The notes under the pieces were generated by a model that ran no database searches, was not told the DNA's origin, and was given only the letters and a program-made list of their open reading frames with translations. The position numbers and the translations under genes were made by a program. Source: Pantoea sp. RIT-PI-b (GTDB taxonomy: Bacteria; Pseudomonadota; Gammaproteobacteria; Enterobacterales; Enterobacteriaceae). Taken from it: DNA of 64,000 nucleotides. The DNA lies in contig NZ_LGIS01000014.1 in NCBI RefSeq assembly GCF_001187905.1, positions 248,001 to 312,000 of the forward strand, in the 5' to 3' direction. This document shows, in pieces, positions 19,593 through 30,272 of the stretch. The number at the start of each line of letters is the position of its first letter. The first letter of the stretch is position 1.

Positions 19593-20528
19593 TTACAGTG
19601 CCAGTTCGCTATTCAGTACCAGTGCCAGCAGTGCCTGGCGGGCGAAGATGCCGTTACCGGCCTGCTGGAAATACCAGGCATGCGGCGTGCTATCCACGTC
19701 GGTGGTGATCTCGTCGATGCGTGGCAGCGGATGCAGCACTTTCATGTTGTCGCGCGCACCCGCTAAATCGGCGGCGCGCAGGATGAATTGCGCTTTGACG
19801 TTGGCATATTCCGACGGATCGAGGCGCTCTTTCTGCACGCGCGTCATGTAGAGAATGTCGAGTTGTGGCATCACTTCTTCAATGGTGTCATGGCGTGACC
19901 AGGCAATATTCTGCTCATCCAGCATATCGGTGATGTACGACGGCATCGCCAGCGCATCCGGCGCGATAAAGAAGAAACGGTTGCCGTCAAATTTCGCCAG
20001 CGCCTGCGTCAGTGAATGCACGGTACGGCCATATTTCAGGTCGCCGACCATCGCCACATTCAGGTTATCGAGGCGATGTTGCGTTTCGCGGATGGTGAAG
20101 AGATCGAGCAGCGTTTGCGTCGGATGCTGGTTCGCGCCGTCACCGGCATTAAGTATTGGAACGCCGCCGGAAAATTCGGTCGCCAGACGCGCCGCGCCTT
20201 CCTGCGGATGACGCATCACGATGGCATCCACGTAGGTACCAATCACCGAAATAGTATCGGCGAGGGTTTCACCTTTCTTGCCAAGCGAAGTGTTGCTGCC
20301 ATCAGCGAACCCCACCACCGACGCGCCGAGACGATGCATCGCCGTTTCAAACGACAAGCGCGTGCGCGTTGAGGCTTCAAAGAAGCAGCTGGCGATAACG
20401 TTATGCTTCAGCAACTCCGGCTGGGGATGGGCTTTCAGCTGGGCGGCGGTATGCAGCACCAGCTCCAGCTCGTCGCGGTTGAGATCGTTAATGGAAATGA
20501 TGTGCTTGCGATATAGCGGGTTGGCCAT
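19593..20528 (-). CDS. pyrB: Aspartate carbamoyltransferase catalytic chain PyrB
   Basis: PyrB catalyses the first committed step of pyrimidine synthesis, carbamoyl phosphate plus L-aspartate. The 311 residues carry the carbamoyl-phosphate loop STRTRLSFE (Ser53 on), [10 protein letters not shown] and, near the end, the aspartate-side [18 protein letters not shown] precedes the ATG. It is the first structural gene of pyrBI, downstream of a leader peptide and attenuator, and lies next to argI, which uses the same carbamoyl phosphate pool. Confidence 0.98.
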   Translation of the reverse strand: MANPLYRKHIISINDLNRDELELVLHTAAQLKAHPQPELLKHNVIASCFFEASTRTRLSFETAMHRLGASVVGFADGSNTSLGKKGETLADTISVIGTYVDAIVMRHPQEGAARLATEFSGGVPILNAGDGANQHPTQTLLDLFTIRETQHRLDNLNVAMVGDLKYGRTVHSLTQALAKFDGNRFFFIAPDALAMPSYITDMLDEQNIAWSRHDTIEEVMPQLDILYMTRVQKERLDPSEYANVKAQFILRAADLAGARDNMKVLHPLPRIDEITTDVDSTPHAWYFQQAGNGIFARQALLALVLNSELAL

Positions 20529-20560
20529 AGCGTTCTCCTCTGCGCTGCCGGATTGCGGAC

Positions 20561-20585
20561 AAAAAAAAGCCCCTGCTTAAGGGGC
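20561..20585 (-). terminator. pyrBI attenuator (intrinsic terminator)
   Basis: Read on the minus strand, GCCCCTTAAGCAGGGGC folds into a hairpin followed by eight U. The pyrL stop codon lies inside the stem-loop, so a ribosome closely following RNA polymerase would block folding. A U-rich stretch (GUUUCUUUCC) upstream could pause polymerase when UTP is low. This is the classical pyrBI arrangement. Confidence 0.95.
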
Positions 20586-20678
20586 TTTTTTTACGATCGA
20601 TTGATGACGGAAAGAAACAGGTGCGCCGCCCGCTGTCAGGCGTCGTTGAGCGTCAAATTGTGCGCTGCGCTGTTGCAT
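20577..20678 (-). CDS. pyrL: PyrL leader peptide, 33 residues
   Basis: A leader ORF begins at ATG 20678 directly after GGAGGAAAC and ends with TAA at 20577-20579 inside the attenuator stem. The peptide starts MQQRSAQFDAQRRL and ends SIVKKAP. Its sequence differs from the 44-residue E. coli leader, but its place, strong ribosome site and overlap with the terminator are those expected for UTP-controlled attenuation, where coupling of translation to transcription, rather than peptide sequence, matters. Confidence 0.88.
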   Translation of the reverse strand: MQQRSAQFDAQRRLTAGGAPVSFRHQSIVKKAP

Positions 20679-20689
20679 GTTTCCTCCGG

Positions 20690-20730
20690 CAAATTGGGCC
20701 GCATTATACGCATTCACTGATTTGCAGCAA
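20690..20730 (-). promoter_or_regulatory. pyrBI promoter with UTP-sensitive start site
   Basis: On the minus strand, TTGCTG (20730-20725) and TATAAT (20708-20703) are separated by 16 bp. Seven bases after the -10 is AATTTG (20695-20690), identical to the initially transcribed AAUUUG of E. coli pyrBI, where high UTP causes reiterative U addition and abortive transcripts. The same second layer of control is inferred here. Confidence 0.85.
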
Positions 20731-20770
20731 GCAAATATCGCGCGCAAGGTAAACGTTTGCTTCGCTATAT

Positions 20771-21778
20771 TTATCGCTTACCTAAGGTGGCGACCATCAC
20801 CGCTTTAATGGTGTGCATGCGGTTTTCTGCCTGATCGAACACGATGCTGTGTGCCGATTCAAACACTTCATTGCTCACTTCCATGCCATCGTGCAAACCA
20901 TACTGTTCAGCCATCTGGCGGCCGAGCGTGGTTTTATCGTCATGGAAAGCCGGCAGACAGTGCAGGAATTTCACCTGCGGATTACCGGTCAGGGCCAGCA
21001 TCGCGCTATTCACCTGATAAGGACGCAGCAGGGCGATGCGATCTTCCCACACCGATTTGGCTTCGCCCATCGACACCCATACATCAGTGTAGATGAAGTC
21101 GGCACCTTGCACGCCTTCGGCGATATCTTCGGTCAGCGTGATTTTGCCGCCGGTTTGCTGCGCGGCCACGCGGCATTGTTCTACTAATTCAGCTTCTGGC
21201 CAGCAGCCTTTCGGTGCCACCAGACGCAGATCCAGCCCCACTAGCGCTGCAGCTTCCAGCATGCTGTTGCCCATGTTGTTGCGCGCATCGCCCACATACA
21301 CCAGCGCCATTTGATTCAGCGATTTGCCGGGCAGATGTTCCTGCATGGTCAACAGATCGGCCAGCAGCTGCGTAGGGTGAAACTCGGTGGTCAGGCCGTT
21401 CCATACCGGCACGCCAGCGAACTCCGCTAAGGTTTCCACCAGTTCCTGGCCGTAGCCGCGATACTGAATGCCGTCATACATGCGGCCCAGCACACGAGCG
21501 GTGTCTTTCATCGACTCTTTATGGCCGATTTGGCTGCCGCTCGGGCCGAGATAGGTGACGTTAGCGCCCTGATCGTAAGCGGCAACTTCGAAAGAGCATC
21601 GGGTACGAGTCGAGTCTTTTTCGAAGATGAGCGCGATGTTTTTGCCTTTCAGGTACTGCGTTTCGCCGGCATTTTTCTTTGCGTGTTTTAATTCACCTGC
21701 CAGACTCAGCAGAGAATCGATTTCGGCCGGGGTGAAATCCAGCAATCTCAGGAAATGTCTTTGATACAGCTGACTCAT
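20771..21778 (-). CDS. argI: Ornithine carbamoyltransferase
   Basis: OTCase makes citrulline from ornithine and carbamoyl phosphate in arginine synthesis. The 335 residues include the phosphate loop STRTRCSFE, the HPTQLLADL motif and the ornithine/catalytic [13 protein letters not shown] lies before the ATG ([13 protein letters not shown]). Its promoter region holds two ARG boxes, so ArgR repression by arginine is expected. In E. coli, argI is near pyrBI too but further away; here the two are adjacent. Confidence 0.97.
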   Translation of the reverse strand: MSQLYQRHFLRLLDFTPAEIDSLLSLAGELKHAKKNAGETQYLKGKNIALIFEKDSTRTRCSFEVAAYDQGANVTYLGPSGSQIGHKESMKDTARVLGRMYDGIQYRGYGQELVETLAEFAGVPVWNGLTTEFHPTQLLADLLTMQEHLPGKSLNQMALVYVGDARNNMGNSMLEAAALVGLDLRLVAPKGCWPEAELVEQCRVAAQQTGGKITLTEDIAEGVQGADFIYTDVWVSMGEAKSVWEDRIALLRPYQVNSAMLALTGNPQVKFLHCLPAFHDDKTTLGRQMAEQYGLHDGMEVSNEVFESAHSIVFDQAENRMHTIKAVMVATLGKR

Positions 21779-21802
21779 ACAGCGCTCCAGTTGCCCACAT
21801 GA

Positions 21803-21841
21803 AATGAATTAAAATTCAATCTAACCGTATGAATATGCATT
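21803..21841 (-). promoter_or_regulatory. Tandem ARG boxes upstream of argI
   Basis: Box 1 (21803-21820) is AATGAATTAAAATTCAAT, a perfect match to wnTGAATwwwwATTCAnw. Box 2 (21824-21841), ACCGTATGAATATGCATT, matches 7-8 of the ten core bases. They are separated by 3 bp, the standard ArgR operator spacing, and lie 25-63 bases before the argI ATG. Confidence 0.9.
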
Positions 21842-21940
21842 TTCAACCCCAGCGTTAAGAAACTTGTTGTTTTGTGTAGTGGCGCGCGAGGCAGTGTGGG
21901 AAAATAATCTTATTCAGCCGAATATTTTGAGGACACACCC

Positions 21941-22363
21941 ATGGCATATGAAGCATTGCTGGAAGAACAGCGCGAAGAGACGCGACTGATCATTGAAGAG
22001 CTGCTGGAAGACGGCAGCGATCCCGATGCGCTTTACACTATCGAGCATCATCTCTCCTGCAACAATTTCGACTCGCTGGAGAAGGTGGCGGTTGATGCCT
22101 TCAAGCTGGGCTATGAAGTGAGCGAGCCAGAGGAGCTGGAGCTGGAAGACGGCAGCAAAGTGATGTGCGTTGATATCCTGAGCGAAGGCGCGCTGAAGCC
22201 GGAGCTGATTGACGCGCAGGTTGAGCAGTTGGTGAATCTGGCGGGCAGCTACAACGTCGATTACGACGGTTGGGGCACCTACTTTGAAGATCCCGATGCC
22301 GAAGATGAAGACGACGATGGCGAATTCATCGACGACGAAGAAGACAACGGTGTACGCCACTAA
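21941..22363 (+). CDS. rraB: RraB, RNase E inhibitor protein
   Basis: RraB binds RNase E and alters degradosome composition and mRNA decay. The 140-residue acidic protein has the conserved core [20 protein letters not shown] and [15 protein letters not shown], then a very acidic tail. AGGAC precedes the ATG ([17 protein letters not shown]). It is divergent from argI and followed by miaE after 64 bases, as in Salmonella-type genomes. Confidence 0.95.
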   Translation: MAYEALLEEQREETRLIIEELLEDGSDPDALYTIEHHLSCNNFDSLEKVAVDAFKLGYEVSEPEELELEDGSKVMCVDILSEGALKPELIDAQVEQLVNLAGSYNVDYDGWGTYFEDPDAEDEDDDGEFIDDEEDNGVRH

Positions 22364-22427
22364 GCCTTCCTTAACGGGCGGCGCCCGCCGCCCCGATTCC
22401 TTCTCCCCGTAAGACAAAAGATTGCCC

Positions 22428-23189
22428 ATGAATTACGCTCCGCTATTAGAACCGATCTATCAATTCCTGCATTGCCGCACGCCACACGCGTGGATTGATG
22501 AAGCGCGCAAGCCGGAAAATCTGACGCTGCTGCTCACCGATCATATGGTTTGCGAATTGAAGGCCGCGCAAACCGCGGTGTTTATCATCCGTAAATACGT
22601 GGCGGATAAGCCGAGTGGCGATGCCATTCTGGCGTGGCTTAAGCCGTATGAAGATTTTATCTACCGCGATGAACCGGACAGCAACTTTATCAACGCCCAC
22701 AAAAATCTGACCAAAAGTATCATTGTGCGCAATGAGCTGCCGTGGGCCGACGATTTGGTAGAGATGATGGTGCTGCTGATCAAAGAGGAGTTGCATCACT
22801 TTTATCAGGTGTGGGAAATCATGCAGTCGCGCGGTTTGCCCTATCGTAAAATCACCGCCAGCCGTTATGCCAAAGGGCTGATCCGTGAAATCGCCACGTA
22901 TGAGCCAGATGCGCTGGTGGATAAGTTGATTTGCGGAGCGTACATCGAAGCGCGATCCTGCGAACGTTTTGCCAGCCTGGCACCGTATCTGGATGAGCAG
23001 CTGGAGAAGTTCTACATTTCGCTGTTGCGATCGGAAGCGCGTCATTACCAGGATTATCTGAAGCTGGCGCAGCAGATTTCGCCGAAGGACATTGCGCCAC
23101 GCGTACAGGCGTTTGGTGCGACAGAAGCGCGCTTAATCAGCGAGCCGGATGGCGAATTGCGTTTTCATAGCGGTGTGCCGACGATTTAG
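22428..23189 (+). CDS. miaE: tRNA-(ms2io6A37) hydroxylase MiaE
   Basis: MiaE is a non-haem diiron monooxygenase that hydroxylates the isopentenyl group of ms2i6A37 in tRNAs reading UNN codons, an oxygen-requiring step. The 253-residue product is in the family range. Ferritin-like carboxylate/His ligands are visible in helices such as LLIKEELHHFYQVWEIM, YIEARSCERF and SEARHYQDYL. ATG 22428 (MNYAPLLEPIYQFL) is chosen; the ribosome site is weak (AAGA). E. coli lacks miaE; Salmonella has it at this place beside rraB, so it is ancestral rather than newly gained. Confidence 0.95.
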   Translation: MNYAPLLEPIYQFLHCRTPHAWIDEARKPENLTLLLTDHMVCELKAAQTAVFIIRKYVADKPSGDAILAWLKPYEDFIYRDEPDSNFINAHKNLTKSIIVRNELPWADDLVEMMVLLIKEELHHFYQVWEIMQSRGLPYRKITASRYAKGLIREIATYEPDALVDKLICGAYIEARSCERFASLAPYLDEQLEKFYISLLRSEARHYQDYLKLAQQISPKDIAPRVQAFGATEARLISEPDGELRFHSGVPTI

Positions 23190-23193
23190 ATAT

Positions 23194-23331
23194 GTGCTCG
23201 CAGTCCCCCATCCCGGCCTTCCCCCGCAAGCGGGGGAAGGAGATTCTGCCACATGCAGCTCCCAACCCACATATAGCAGCATCCTCCTCCCCCATTTATG
23301 GGGGAGGACCGAGGAGGGGGACAGCGAGCAC
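23194..23331 (+). repeat. Structured intergenic element, copy 2 of 4
   Basis: 138 bp between the convergent miaE and yjgM genes, starting GTGCTCGCAGTCCCCCATCC. Left stem CCCCCGCAAGCGGGGG and right stem CCCCCATTTATGGGGG are intact. The middle stem is less regular here (GATTCTGCC against TAGCAGCATC), so this copy may be decaying. Confidence 0.92.
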
Positions 23332-23337
23332 ATCAAA

Positions 23338-23844
23338 TCACAACACCTTCAACATTCGCACTTCGCAATCCACGTGCCCGGTACAGCCCATCGCGCTGTC
23401 AATCAGCTCGAAGCCCAACGACTCATACAACTTAATCGCGCGCGTCAGGCTGCCGGTGGTTTCCAGATAACAGCGGCGAAACCCCTTTTGACGAGCATGT
23501 TCCATGGCGCGCAGCGCCAGATCGCGCGCCAGACCTAAGCCACGCACCTGCGGTAGGAAATACATTTTCTGCAGCTCGCAAATATCCGGTGCGCTACAAG
23601 CCAACGGTGCAACGCCGCCGCCGCCCACCACTACGCCTTCATGTTCAACAATCCAGTAGGCGCTATTGGCTTCACTGTACAGTTCGAACAGGCGATCCAG
23701 ATTGGGATCGGACACGGTGTAACCTTTGTCCGCCGTCAGCCCAAATTCGGCTGACACATCGCGGATCACCTGCGCGATCAGCGGATTATCGGCGGCTGTA
23801 ATCGGGCGCACCTTTAAATTGATGGGGGCGTCGGTGGTCATCAT
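23338..23844 (-). CDS. yjgM: GNAT N-acetyltransferase YjgM (AaaT-like)
   Basis: A 168-residue GNAT acetyltransferase close to E. coli YjgM, which has been linked to acetylation of amino acids such as phenylalanine and methionine. The family core is seen as [34 protein letters not shown] and [22 protein letters not shown], the acetyl-CoA loop being R-G-L-G-L-A. Start at 23844 or the next codon (MMTTDAP). It lies between miaE and valS, as in related genomes. Confidence 0.92.
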   Translation of the reverse strand: MMTTDAPINLKVRPITAADNPLIAQVIRDVSAEFGLTADKGYTVSDPNLDRLFELYSEANSAYWIVEHEGVVVGGGGVAPLACSAPDICELQKMYFLPQVRGLGLARDLALRAMEHARQKGFRRCYLETTGSLTRAIKLYESLGFELIDSAMGCTGHVDCEVRMLKVL

Positions 23845-23858
23845 TATCTTCCGGTATA

Positions 23859-23882
23859 AAAAAGCCGGGCAGTGCCCGGCTT
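23859..23882 (-). terminator. Rho-independent terminator after valS
   Basis: On the minus strand AAGCCGGGC and GCCCGGCTT form a stem with a three-base loop, followed by six T. It lies just past the valS stop and just before yjgM. Confidence 0.9.
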
Positions 23883-23907
23883 CGATTAAGCAGTTGGACT
23901 GAAGCGC

Positions 23908-26763
23908 TTACAATGCCGCAATCACGCCCTGCTGTTCAAACAGTTTTGCTTTAGATTGCTCAAGCTCGGCTACGCGCTCACGCTCTTTGGCAACAACCGC
24001 TTCCGGCGCACGTGACACAAAGCCTTCGTTGGCCAGCTTGGTCTGGATCTTCTCGATTTCCACATCGAGTTTTACCAACTCTTTCGCCAGACGCTCCAGC
24101 TCGGCTTCTTTGTTCACCAGATCCGCCATTGGGATCAGCAACTCAGCGCCTTCAACAATCTTCGTCACCGAAACCGGGCCTTTCTCGCCCGCAGGCAGAA
24201 TGGTCAGGCTTGCCAGACGCGCCAGACGCGACAGGAAAGTACGGTTCTCTTCCACGCGACGCTGCGCCGCAGCCGAGCAGTCACGCAGCAACACATCGAG
24301 CGGCTTGCTTGGCGCGATGTTCATCTCAGCGCGAATATTACGTACCGCGACGATCGCCTGTTTCATCCACTCGATATCAGCTTGCGCCTCGGCATCTTCC
24401 TTCGCCGCTTCATACTGCGGGAACGGCTGCAGCATAATGGTATCGTGATCGATGTTTTTCAGGCCTTTCACACGCTGCCAGATGGTTTCGGTGATGTAAG
24501 GAATAATCGGGTGCGCCAGACGCAGCAGCGCTTCCAGCACGGTGACCAGCGTATTACGCGTGCCGCGCAGTTCCGCTTCGCTACCGCTGGTCATCACCGG
24601 CTTCGTCAGTTCCAGATACCAGTCACAGAACTGGTTCCAGGTGAAGTCATAAAGAATATTGGCTGCGATATCAAAGCGATAGCTATCCAGCGCTTCACGA
24701 TACGCCTTCACGCTGCGGTTGAATTCGCTCAGAATCCAGCGATCAGCCAGCGACAGCTTCATTTCGCCGCCGTTTTGTCCGCAATCCTGCTCTTCGGTGT
24801 TCATCAGCACGAAGCGGCTGGCGTTCCACAGCTTGTTACAGAAGTTGCGGTAGCCTTCAAGGCGCTTCATGTCCCAGTTGATGTCACGACCGGTAGAAGC
24901 CAGCGCGGCGAGGGTAAAGCGCAGCGCATCGGTACCTGATGGCACGATGCCGTCCGGGAACTGCTTCTCGGTACGTTTGCGGATCTTTTCAGCCAACTGC
25001 GGCTGCATCATGTTGCCGGTACGCTTCTCCAGCAGATCTTCCAGCGAAATACCGTCAATCATATCCAGTGGATCGATGACGTTGCCTTTCGACTTGGACA
25101 TCTTCTGGCCTTCTTCATCGCGGATCAAACCGGTCATATAGACGGTTTTAAACGGTACCTGCGGCTTGCCGTTTTCATCTTTAATGAAGTGCATGGTCAG
25201 CATGATCATGCGCGCAATCCAGAAGAAGATAATGTCGAAGCCGCTCACCAACACGCTGGTTGGATGGAAGGTACGCAGCGCTTCGGTGTTCTCTGGCCAG
25301 CCAAGAGTAGAGAACGTCCACAGACCGGATGAGAACCAGGTATCCAGGACGTCGTCATCTTGGCGCAGCGCAACGTCGGCGGCCAGATGGTTTTCCTGAC
25401 GCACTTCGTCTTCGGTGCGGCCAACGTAGACGTTGCCGTCGTTGTCGTACCACGCCGGAATGCGGTGTCCCCACCACAGCTGACGCGAAATACACCAATC
25501 CTGAATGTCTCGCATCCACGAGAAGTACATGTTCTCGTACTGTTTTGGCACGAACTGGATGTCGCCATTCTCAACCGCTTCAACCGCAACTTTCGCCAGC
25601 GGGGCGGTGCGCACATACCATTGATCAGTCAGCATTGGTTCAATCACCACGCCGCCGCGATCACCGTAAGGAACGGTCAGGTCGTGCGGTTTGATCTCTT
25701 CCAGCAGGCCGATTTCGTCAACGGCAGCGACAATCGCTTTACGCGCAGCAAAACGCTCCATTTTCTGGAACTGTGCTGGGATATCGTCGGCACACTCGTC
25801 GCTCACTTCGCCATTAGTATCGAACACTTCCGCGCGCTCGCGGATATCGCCATCGAAGGTCAGAATGTTGATCATTGGCAGCTTGTGACGACGACCGACT
25901 TCGTAGTCATTGAAGTCATGCGCTGGCGTGATTTTCACGCAGCCGGTGCCTTTTTCCATATCGGCGTGTTCATCGCCAACGATCGGAATACGACGGTTCA
26001 CCAGCGGCAGGATCACTTCTTTGCCGATCAAATCTTTATAGCGCGGATCTTCCGGGTTAACCGCGACGCCGGTATCGCCCAACAGGGTTTCCGGACGGGT
26101 GGTCGCCACCACCAGATAATCTTTGCCTTCCGCGGTTTTCACACCGTCAGCCAGCGGATAGCGGATATGCCACATCGAGCCTTTGCTCTCGCGGTTTTCC
26201 ACTTCCAGATCGGAGATGGCGGTACGCAGTTTTGGATCCCAGTTTACCAGGCGTTTGCCACGGTAAATCAGGTTCTCTTTGTACAGGCGGACAAACACTT
26301 CGCGCACCGCGTTGGACAGACCGTCATCCATAGTGAAGCGCTCGCGCTCCCAGTCAACCGAGTTGCCGAGACGGCGCATCTGGCGGGTAATGGTGCCGCC
26401 GGATTCCGCTTTCCACTGCCAGATTTTGTCGATGAACGCATCGCGACCGTAATCCTGGCGTGTTTTGCCCTCTTCAGCGGCGATCTTACGCTCAACGACC
26501 ATCTGCGTGGCGATACCGGCGTGATCGGTACCGGCCTGCCACAGGGTGTTTTTGCCCTGCATGCGCTGGTAACGCACCATGGTATCCATGATGGTTTGCT
26601 GGAAAGCGTGACCCATATGCAAGCTGCCGGTGACGTTCGGCGGCGGGATCATGATGCAAAAGCTTTCCTGGCTGGTGTCGCCATTCGGTTTAAAGTAGCC
26701 CTGCTGTTCCCAGTGCTCGTAGAGCGGCTGCTCGATATCTTGCGGGTTATATGTCTTTTCCAT
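23908..26763 (-). CDS. valS: Valyl-tRNA synthetase
   Basis: ValS charges tRNA-Val and edits threonine. The product has 951 residues, as in E. coli. Class I motifs are the HIGH-type [11 protein letters not shown] (residues 42-52) and [12 protein letters not shown] (near 555). The editing domain lies between ([20 protein letters not shown]), and a C-terminal coiled coil ([18 protein letters not shown]) closes the protein. It follows holC by 2 bases and is likely co-transcribed with pepA and holC. Confidence 0.98.
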   Translation of the reverse strand: MEKTYNPQDIEQPLYEHWEQQGYFKPNGDTSQESFCIMIPPPNVTGSLHMGHAFQQTIMDTMVRYQRMQGKNTLWQAGTDHAGIATQMVVERKIAAEEGKTRQDYGRDAFIDKIWQWKAESGGTITRQMRRLGNSVDWERERFTMDDGLSNAVREVFVRLYKENLIYRGKRLVNWDPKLRTAISDLEVENRESKGSMWHIRYPLADGVKTAEGKDYLVVATTRPETLLGDTGVAVNPEDPRYKDLIGKEVILPLVNRRIPIVGDEHADMEKGTGCVKITPAHDFNDYEVGRRHKLPMINILTFDGDIRERAEVFDTNGEVSDECADDIPAQFQKMERFAARKAIVAAVDEIGLLEEIKPHDLTVPYGDRGGVVIEPMLTDQWYVRTAPLAKVAVEAVENGDIQFVPKQYENMYFSWMRDIQDWCISRQLWWGHRIPAWYDNDGNVYVGRTEDEVRQENHLAADVALRQDDDVLDTWFSSGLWTFSTLGWPENTEALRTFHPTSVLVSGFDIIFFWIARMIMLTMHFIKDENGKPQVPFKTVYMTGLIRDEEGQKMSKSKGNVIDPLDMIDGISLEDLLEKRTGNMMQPQLAEKIRKRTEKQFPDGIVPSGTDALRFTLAALASTGRDINWDMKRLEGYRNFCNKLWNASRFVLMNTEEQDCGQNGGEMKLSLADRWILSEFNRSVKAYREALDSYRFDIAANILYDFTWNQFCDWYLELTKPVMTSGSEAELRGTRNTLVTVLEALLRLAHPIIPYITETIWQRVKGLKNIDHDTIMLQPFPQYEAAKEDAEAQADIEWMKQAIVAVRNIRAEMNIAPSKPLDVLLRDCSAAAQRRVEENRTFLSRLARLASLTILPAGEKGPVSVTKIVEGAELLIPMADLVNKEAELERLAKELVKLDVEIEKIQTKLANEGFVSRAPEAVVAKERERVAELEQSKAKLFEQQGVIAAL

Positions 26764-26765
26764 TT

Positions 26766-27227
26766 CTACACTGTCGTTTGCGGCGAGGGTGGCGTCGCCG
26801 TATTCAATTGGAAACCAACGCTGCGATAGGCTTTATAGCGATCGCGCGCCAGTTGTTTTAGGGATTCTTCATAAGGTACGAAGTCTATCACTTCATGGAA
26901 AGCAGTAGCAAAATCTGCGAACTGTGGCAGCAGGCTGATCAACAGATCGCGCGGCGAACTGCCACGGCGCTGCGGCCAGGCCAGTTCAACCGGTGCGCCA
27001 TAGCGCGGGCCTTCGCCGGCCAGATTGTGCGGCACAAAGGCGTTAGCCGGCAACTGCCAGAGTGCTTCATCCAGCCGATTGGCTTGCTCTTCATTTTCGC
27101 AGGCAATCAGAATGCGTTTGCCGTCACGCCAGCGTGTTTCGGCAAGAGAGCATACCAGGGCTTCGATGGCGGTTAAGCCGTCGCCTGCGCTCTCAGACTC
27201 CATCACATAGAAAGTGGCGTTTTTCAT
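26766..27227 (-). CDS. holC: DNA polymerase III chi subunit HolC
   Basis: Chi links the clamp loader to single-strand DNA-binding protein in the replisome. The 153-residue product starts at [12 protein letters not shown] (ATG 27225-27227) with AAAGGA four bases upstream. An upstream in-frame extension runs into the repeat element and is rejected. Conserved segments are [34 protein letters not shown] and [21 protein letters not shown]. It sits between pepA and valS, the usual order. Confidence 0.95.
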   Translation of the reverse strand: MKNATFYVMESESAGDGLTAIEALVCSLAETRWRDGKRILIACENEEQANRLDEALWQLPANAFVPHNLAGEGPRYGAPVELAWPQRRGSSPRDLLISLLPQFADFATAFHEVIDFVPYEESLKQLARDRYKAYRSVGFQLNTATPPSPQTTV

Positions 27228-27250
27228 GGGATCCTTTGGATGAGAGGGGG

Positions 27251-27382
27251 GCTCGCTGTCCCCCATCCCGGCCTTCCCCCATAAATGGGGGAAGGAGATG
27301 CTGCTACATGCAACTTCACAACTCACATAGGGCAGCATCTTCCTCCCCCACTTGTGGGGGAGGACCGAGGAGGGGGACAGCC
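27251..27382 (+). repeat. Structured intergenic element, copy 3 of 4
   Basis: Lies between pepA and holC, both on the minus strand, so it is transcribed if they form an operon. Left stem is CCCCCATAAATGGGGG and right stem is CCCCCACTTGTGGGGG: both arms of each stem have changed relative to copies 1 and 2, keeping pairing. The outer ends are shorter than in copies 1 and 4. Confidence 0.92.
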
Positions 27383-27391
27383 ATCACCAAA

Positions 27392-28918
<1,527 letters not shown>

Positions 28919-29171
28919 TTAAAGACAACGGCCTTAGCTGTCGTTAGAATGTAGCGCGTTCGTAACCCATTAATTTGTTGCGACGCCATGACAATTCAGC
29001 GCCGGTAGTCATAATGAGTTGTGGTGACAATATGTTGTTTTTTCACCACGCTAACGCGTTCGTCATACTATTTTAGCTACGATGACGGCCATTGATGAAG
29101 AAAAATGGCTGATAAGCGTTGAAACTAGCGATTTTCCTGCAAAAAGACAAGTTATCACAGGCGTACTAAGC

Positions 29172-30272
29172 GTGATCATCATTAGATATCTGGTTCGGGA
29201 AACGCTCAAAAGCCAGCTGGCTATCCTCTTCATCCTGCTACTGATCTTCTTTTGTCAGAAGTTAGTGCGGATTTTGGGAGCTGCGGTGGATGGCGAGATC
29301 CCAACAAACTTAGTTCTGACATTGTTAGGACTTGGCGTGCCTGAAATGGCACAACTTATCCTGCCCCTAAGCCTATTTCTGGCGATTTTAATGACCCTTG
29401 GGCGGCTGTACACCGAAAGTGAAATCACGGTGATGCATGCCTGCGGCCTGGGTAAAAGCGTGCTCATTAAAGCCGCGATGATCCTGATGCTGTTCACCTC
29501 GCTGGTGGCGGCGGTCAATGTCATCTGGTTAGGGCCGTGGTCGTCGCGTTATCAGCAAGAAGTGACGCAAAACGCCAAAGCGAATCCGGGTGCGGCAGCG
29601 CTGGCGGCTGGACAGTTCCAGACGTCCAGTGACGGCAACGCGGTGCTGTTTGTCGAAAACGTGAAAGGCAATACCTTCGGCAACGTGTTCCTGGCGCAGC
29701 TGCGTCCGAAAGGCAACGCGCGTCCCTCGGTGGTGCTGGCAGACAGCGGTCACATGGAGCAGCGTAAAGATGGCTCGCAGGTGGTCACGCTGGATAAAGG
29801 CACGCGCTTTGAAGGTACCGCCTTGCTCCGCGATTTCCGCATTACGGACTTTGTGAACTATCAAGCGCTGGTGGGCTACAAAGAAGCCACGCTGGATCCG
29901 AACGATGCCGATCAGGCGGATATTAGCGCGTTGCTGCAAAACAAGACGCCGCAGTTCCAGGCGGAATTCCACTGGCGTTTGACGCTGATCTTTGCGGTGC
30001 TGGTGATGGCGTTAATGGTGGTGCCGCTTAGCGTGGTAAACCCGCGTCAGGGGCGCGTGCTCTCAATGTTGCCCGCCATGCTGCTGTATCTGATCTTCTT
30101 CTTGCTACAGAGTTCTCTGCGTTCCAACGCTGCGAAAGGCCGGTTCGACCCTGCCATTTGGATGTGGGTAGTGAACTTCGCCTATCTGGCACTGGCGGTG
30201 CTGCTGAACCTATGGGATACCGTGCCGATGCGTCGCATCCGTGCCCGTTTTAGCCGTGGAGGATCTGTCTGA
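29172..30272 (+). CDS. lptF: LPS export permease LptF
   Basis: LptF is one of two permeases of the LptB2FG transporter that extracts lipopolysaccharide from the inner membrane. The product has 366 residues from GTG 29172 (VIIIRYLVRETLKSQLA), the family start. Six membrane segments flank a periplasmic jellyroll domain (about residues 130-265). The frame stays open 30 codons upstream to an ATG at 29082 (TAIDEEKWLI), but that part is not conserved and the ribosome site is poor in both cases. It overlaps lptG by one base. Confidence 0.96.
   Translation: MIIIRYLVRETLKSQLAILFILLLIFFCQKLVRILGAAVDGEIPTNLVLTLLGLGVPEMAQLILPLSLFLAILMTLGRLYTESEITVMHACGLGKSVLIKAAMILMLFTSLVAAVNVIWLGPWSSRYQQEVTQNAKANPGAAALAAGQFQTSSDGNAVLFVENVKGNTFGNVFLAQLRPKGNARPSVVLADSGHMEQRKDGSQVVTLDKGTRFEGTALLRDFRITDFVNYQALVGYKEATLDPNDADQADISALLQNKTPQFQAEFHWRLTLIFAVLVMALMVVPLSVVNPRQGRVLSMLPAMLLYLIFFLLQSSLRSNAAKGRFDPAIWMWVVNFAYLALAVLLNLWDTVPMRRIRARFSRGGSV

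Noticed and set aside
25360..26829. A 489-codon plus-strand ORF
   Set aside because: It is antisense to valS in a GC-skewed frame, has no ribosome site and no recognisable domain, and valS is unquestionable.
27228..27338. Longer HolC reading into the repeat element
   Set aside because: The extra 37 residues are encoded by repeat sequence, and the conserved start MKNATFY has a good ribosome site.
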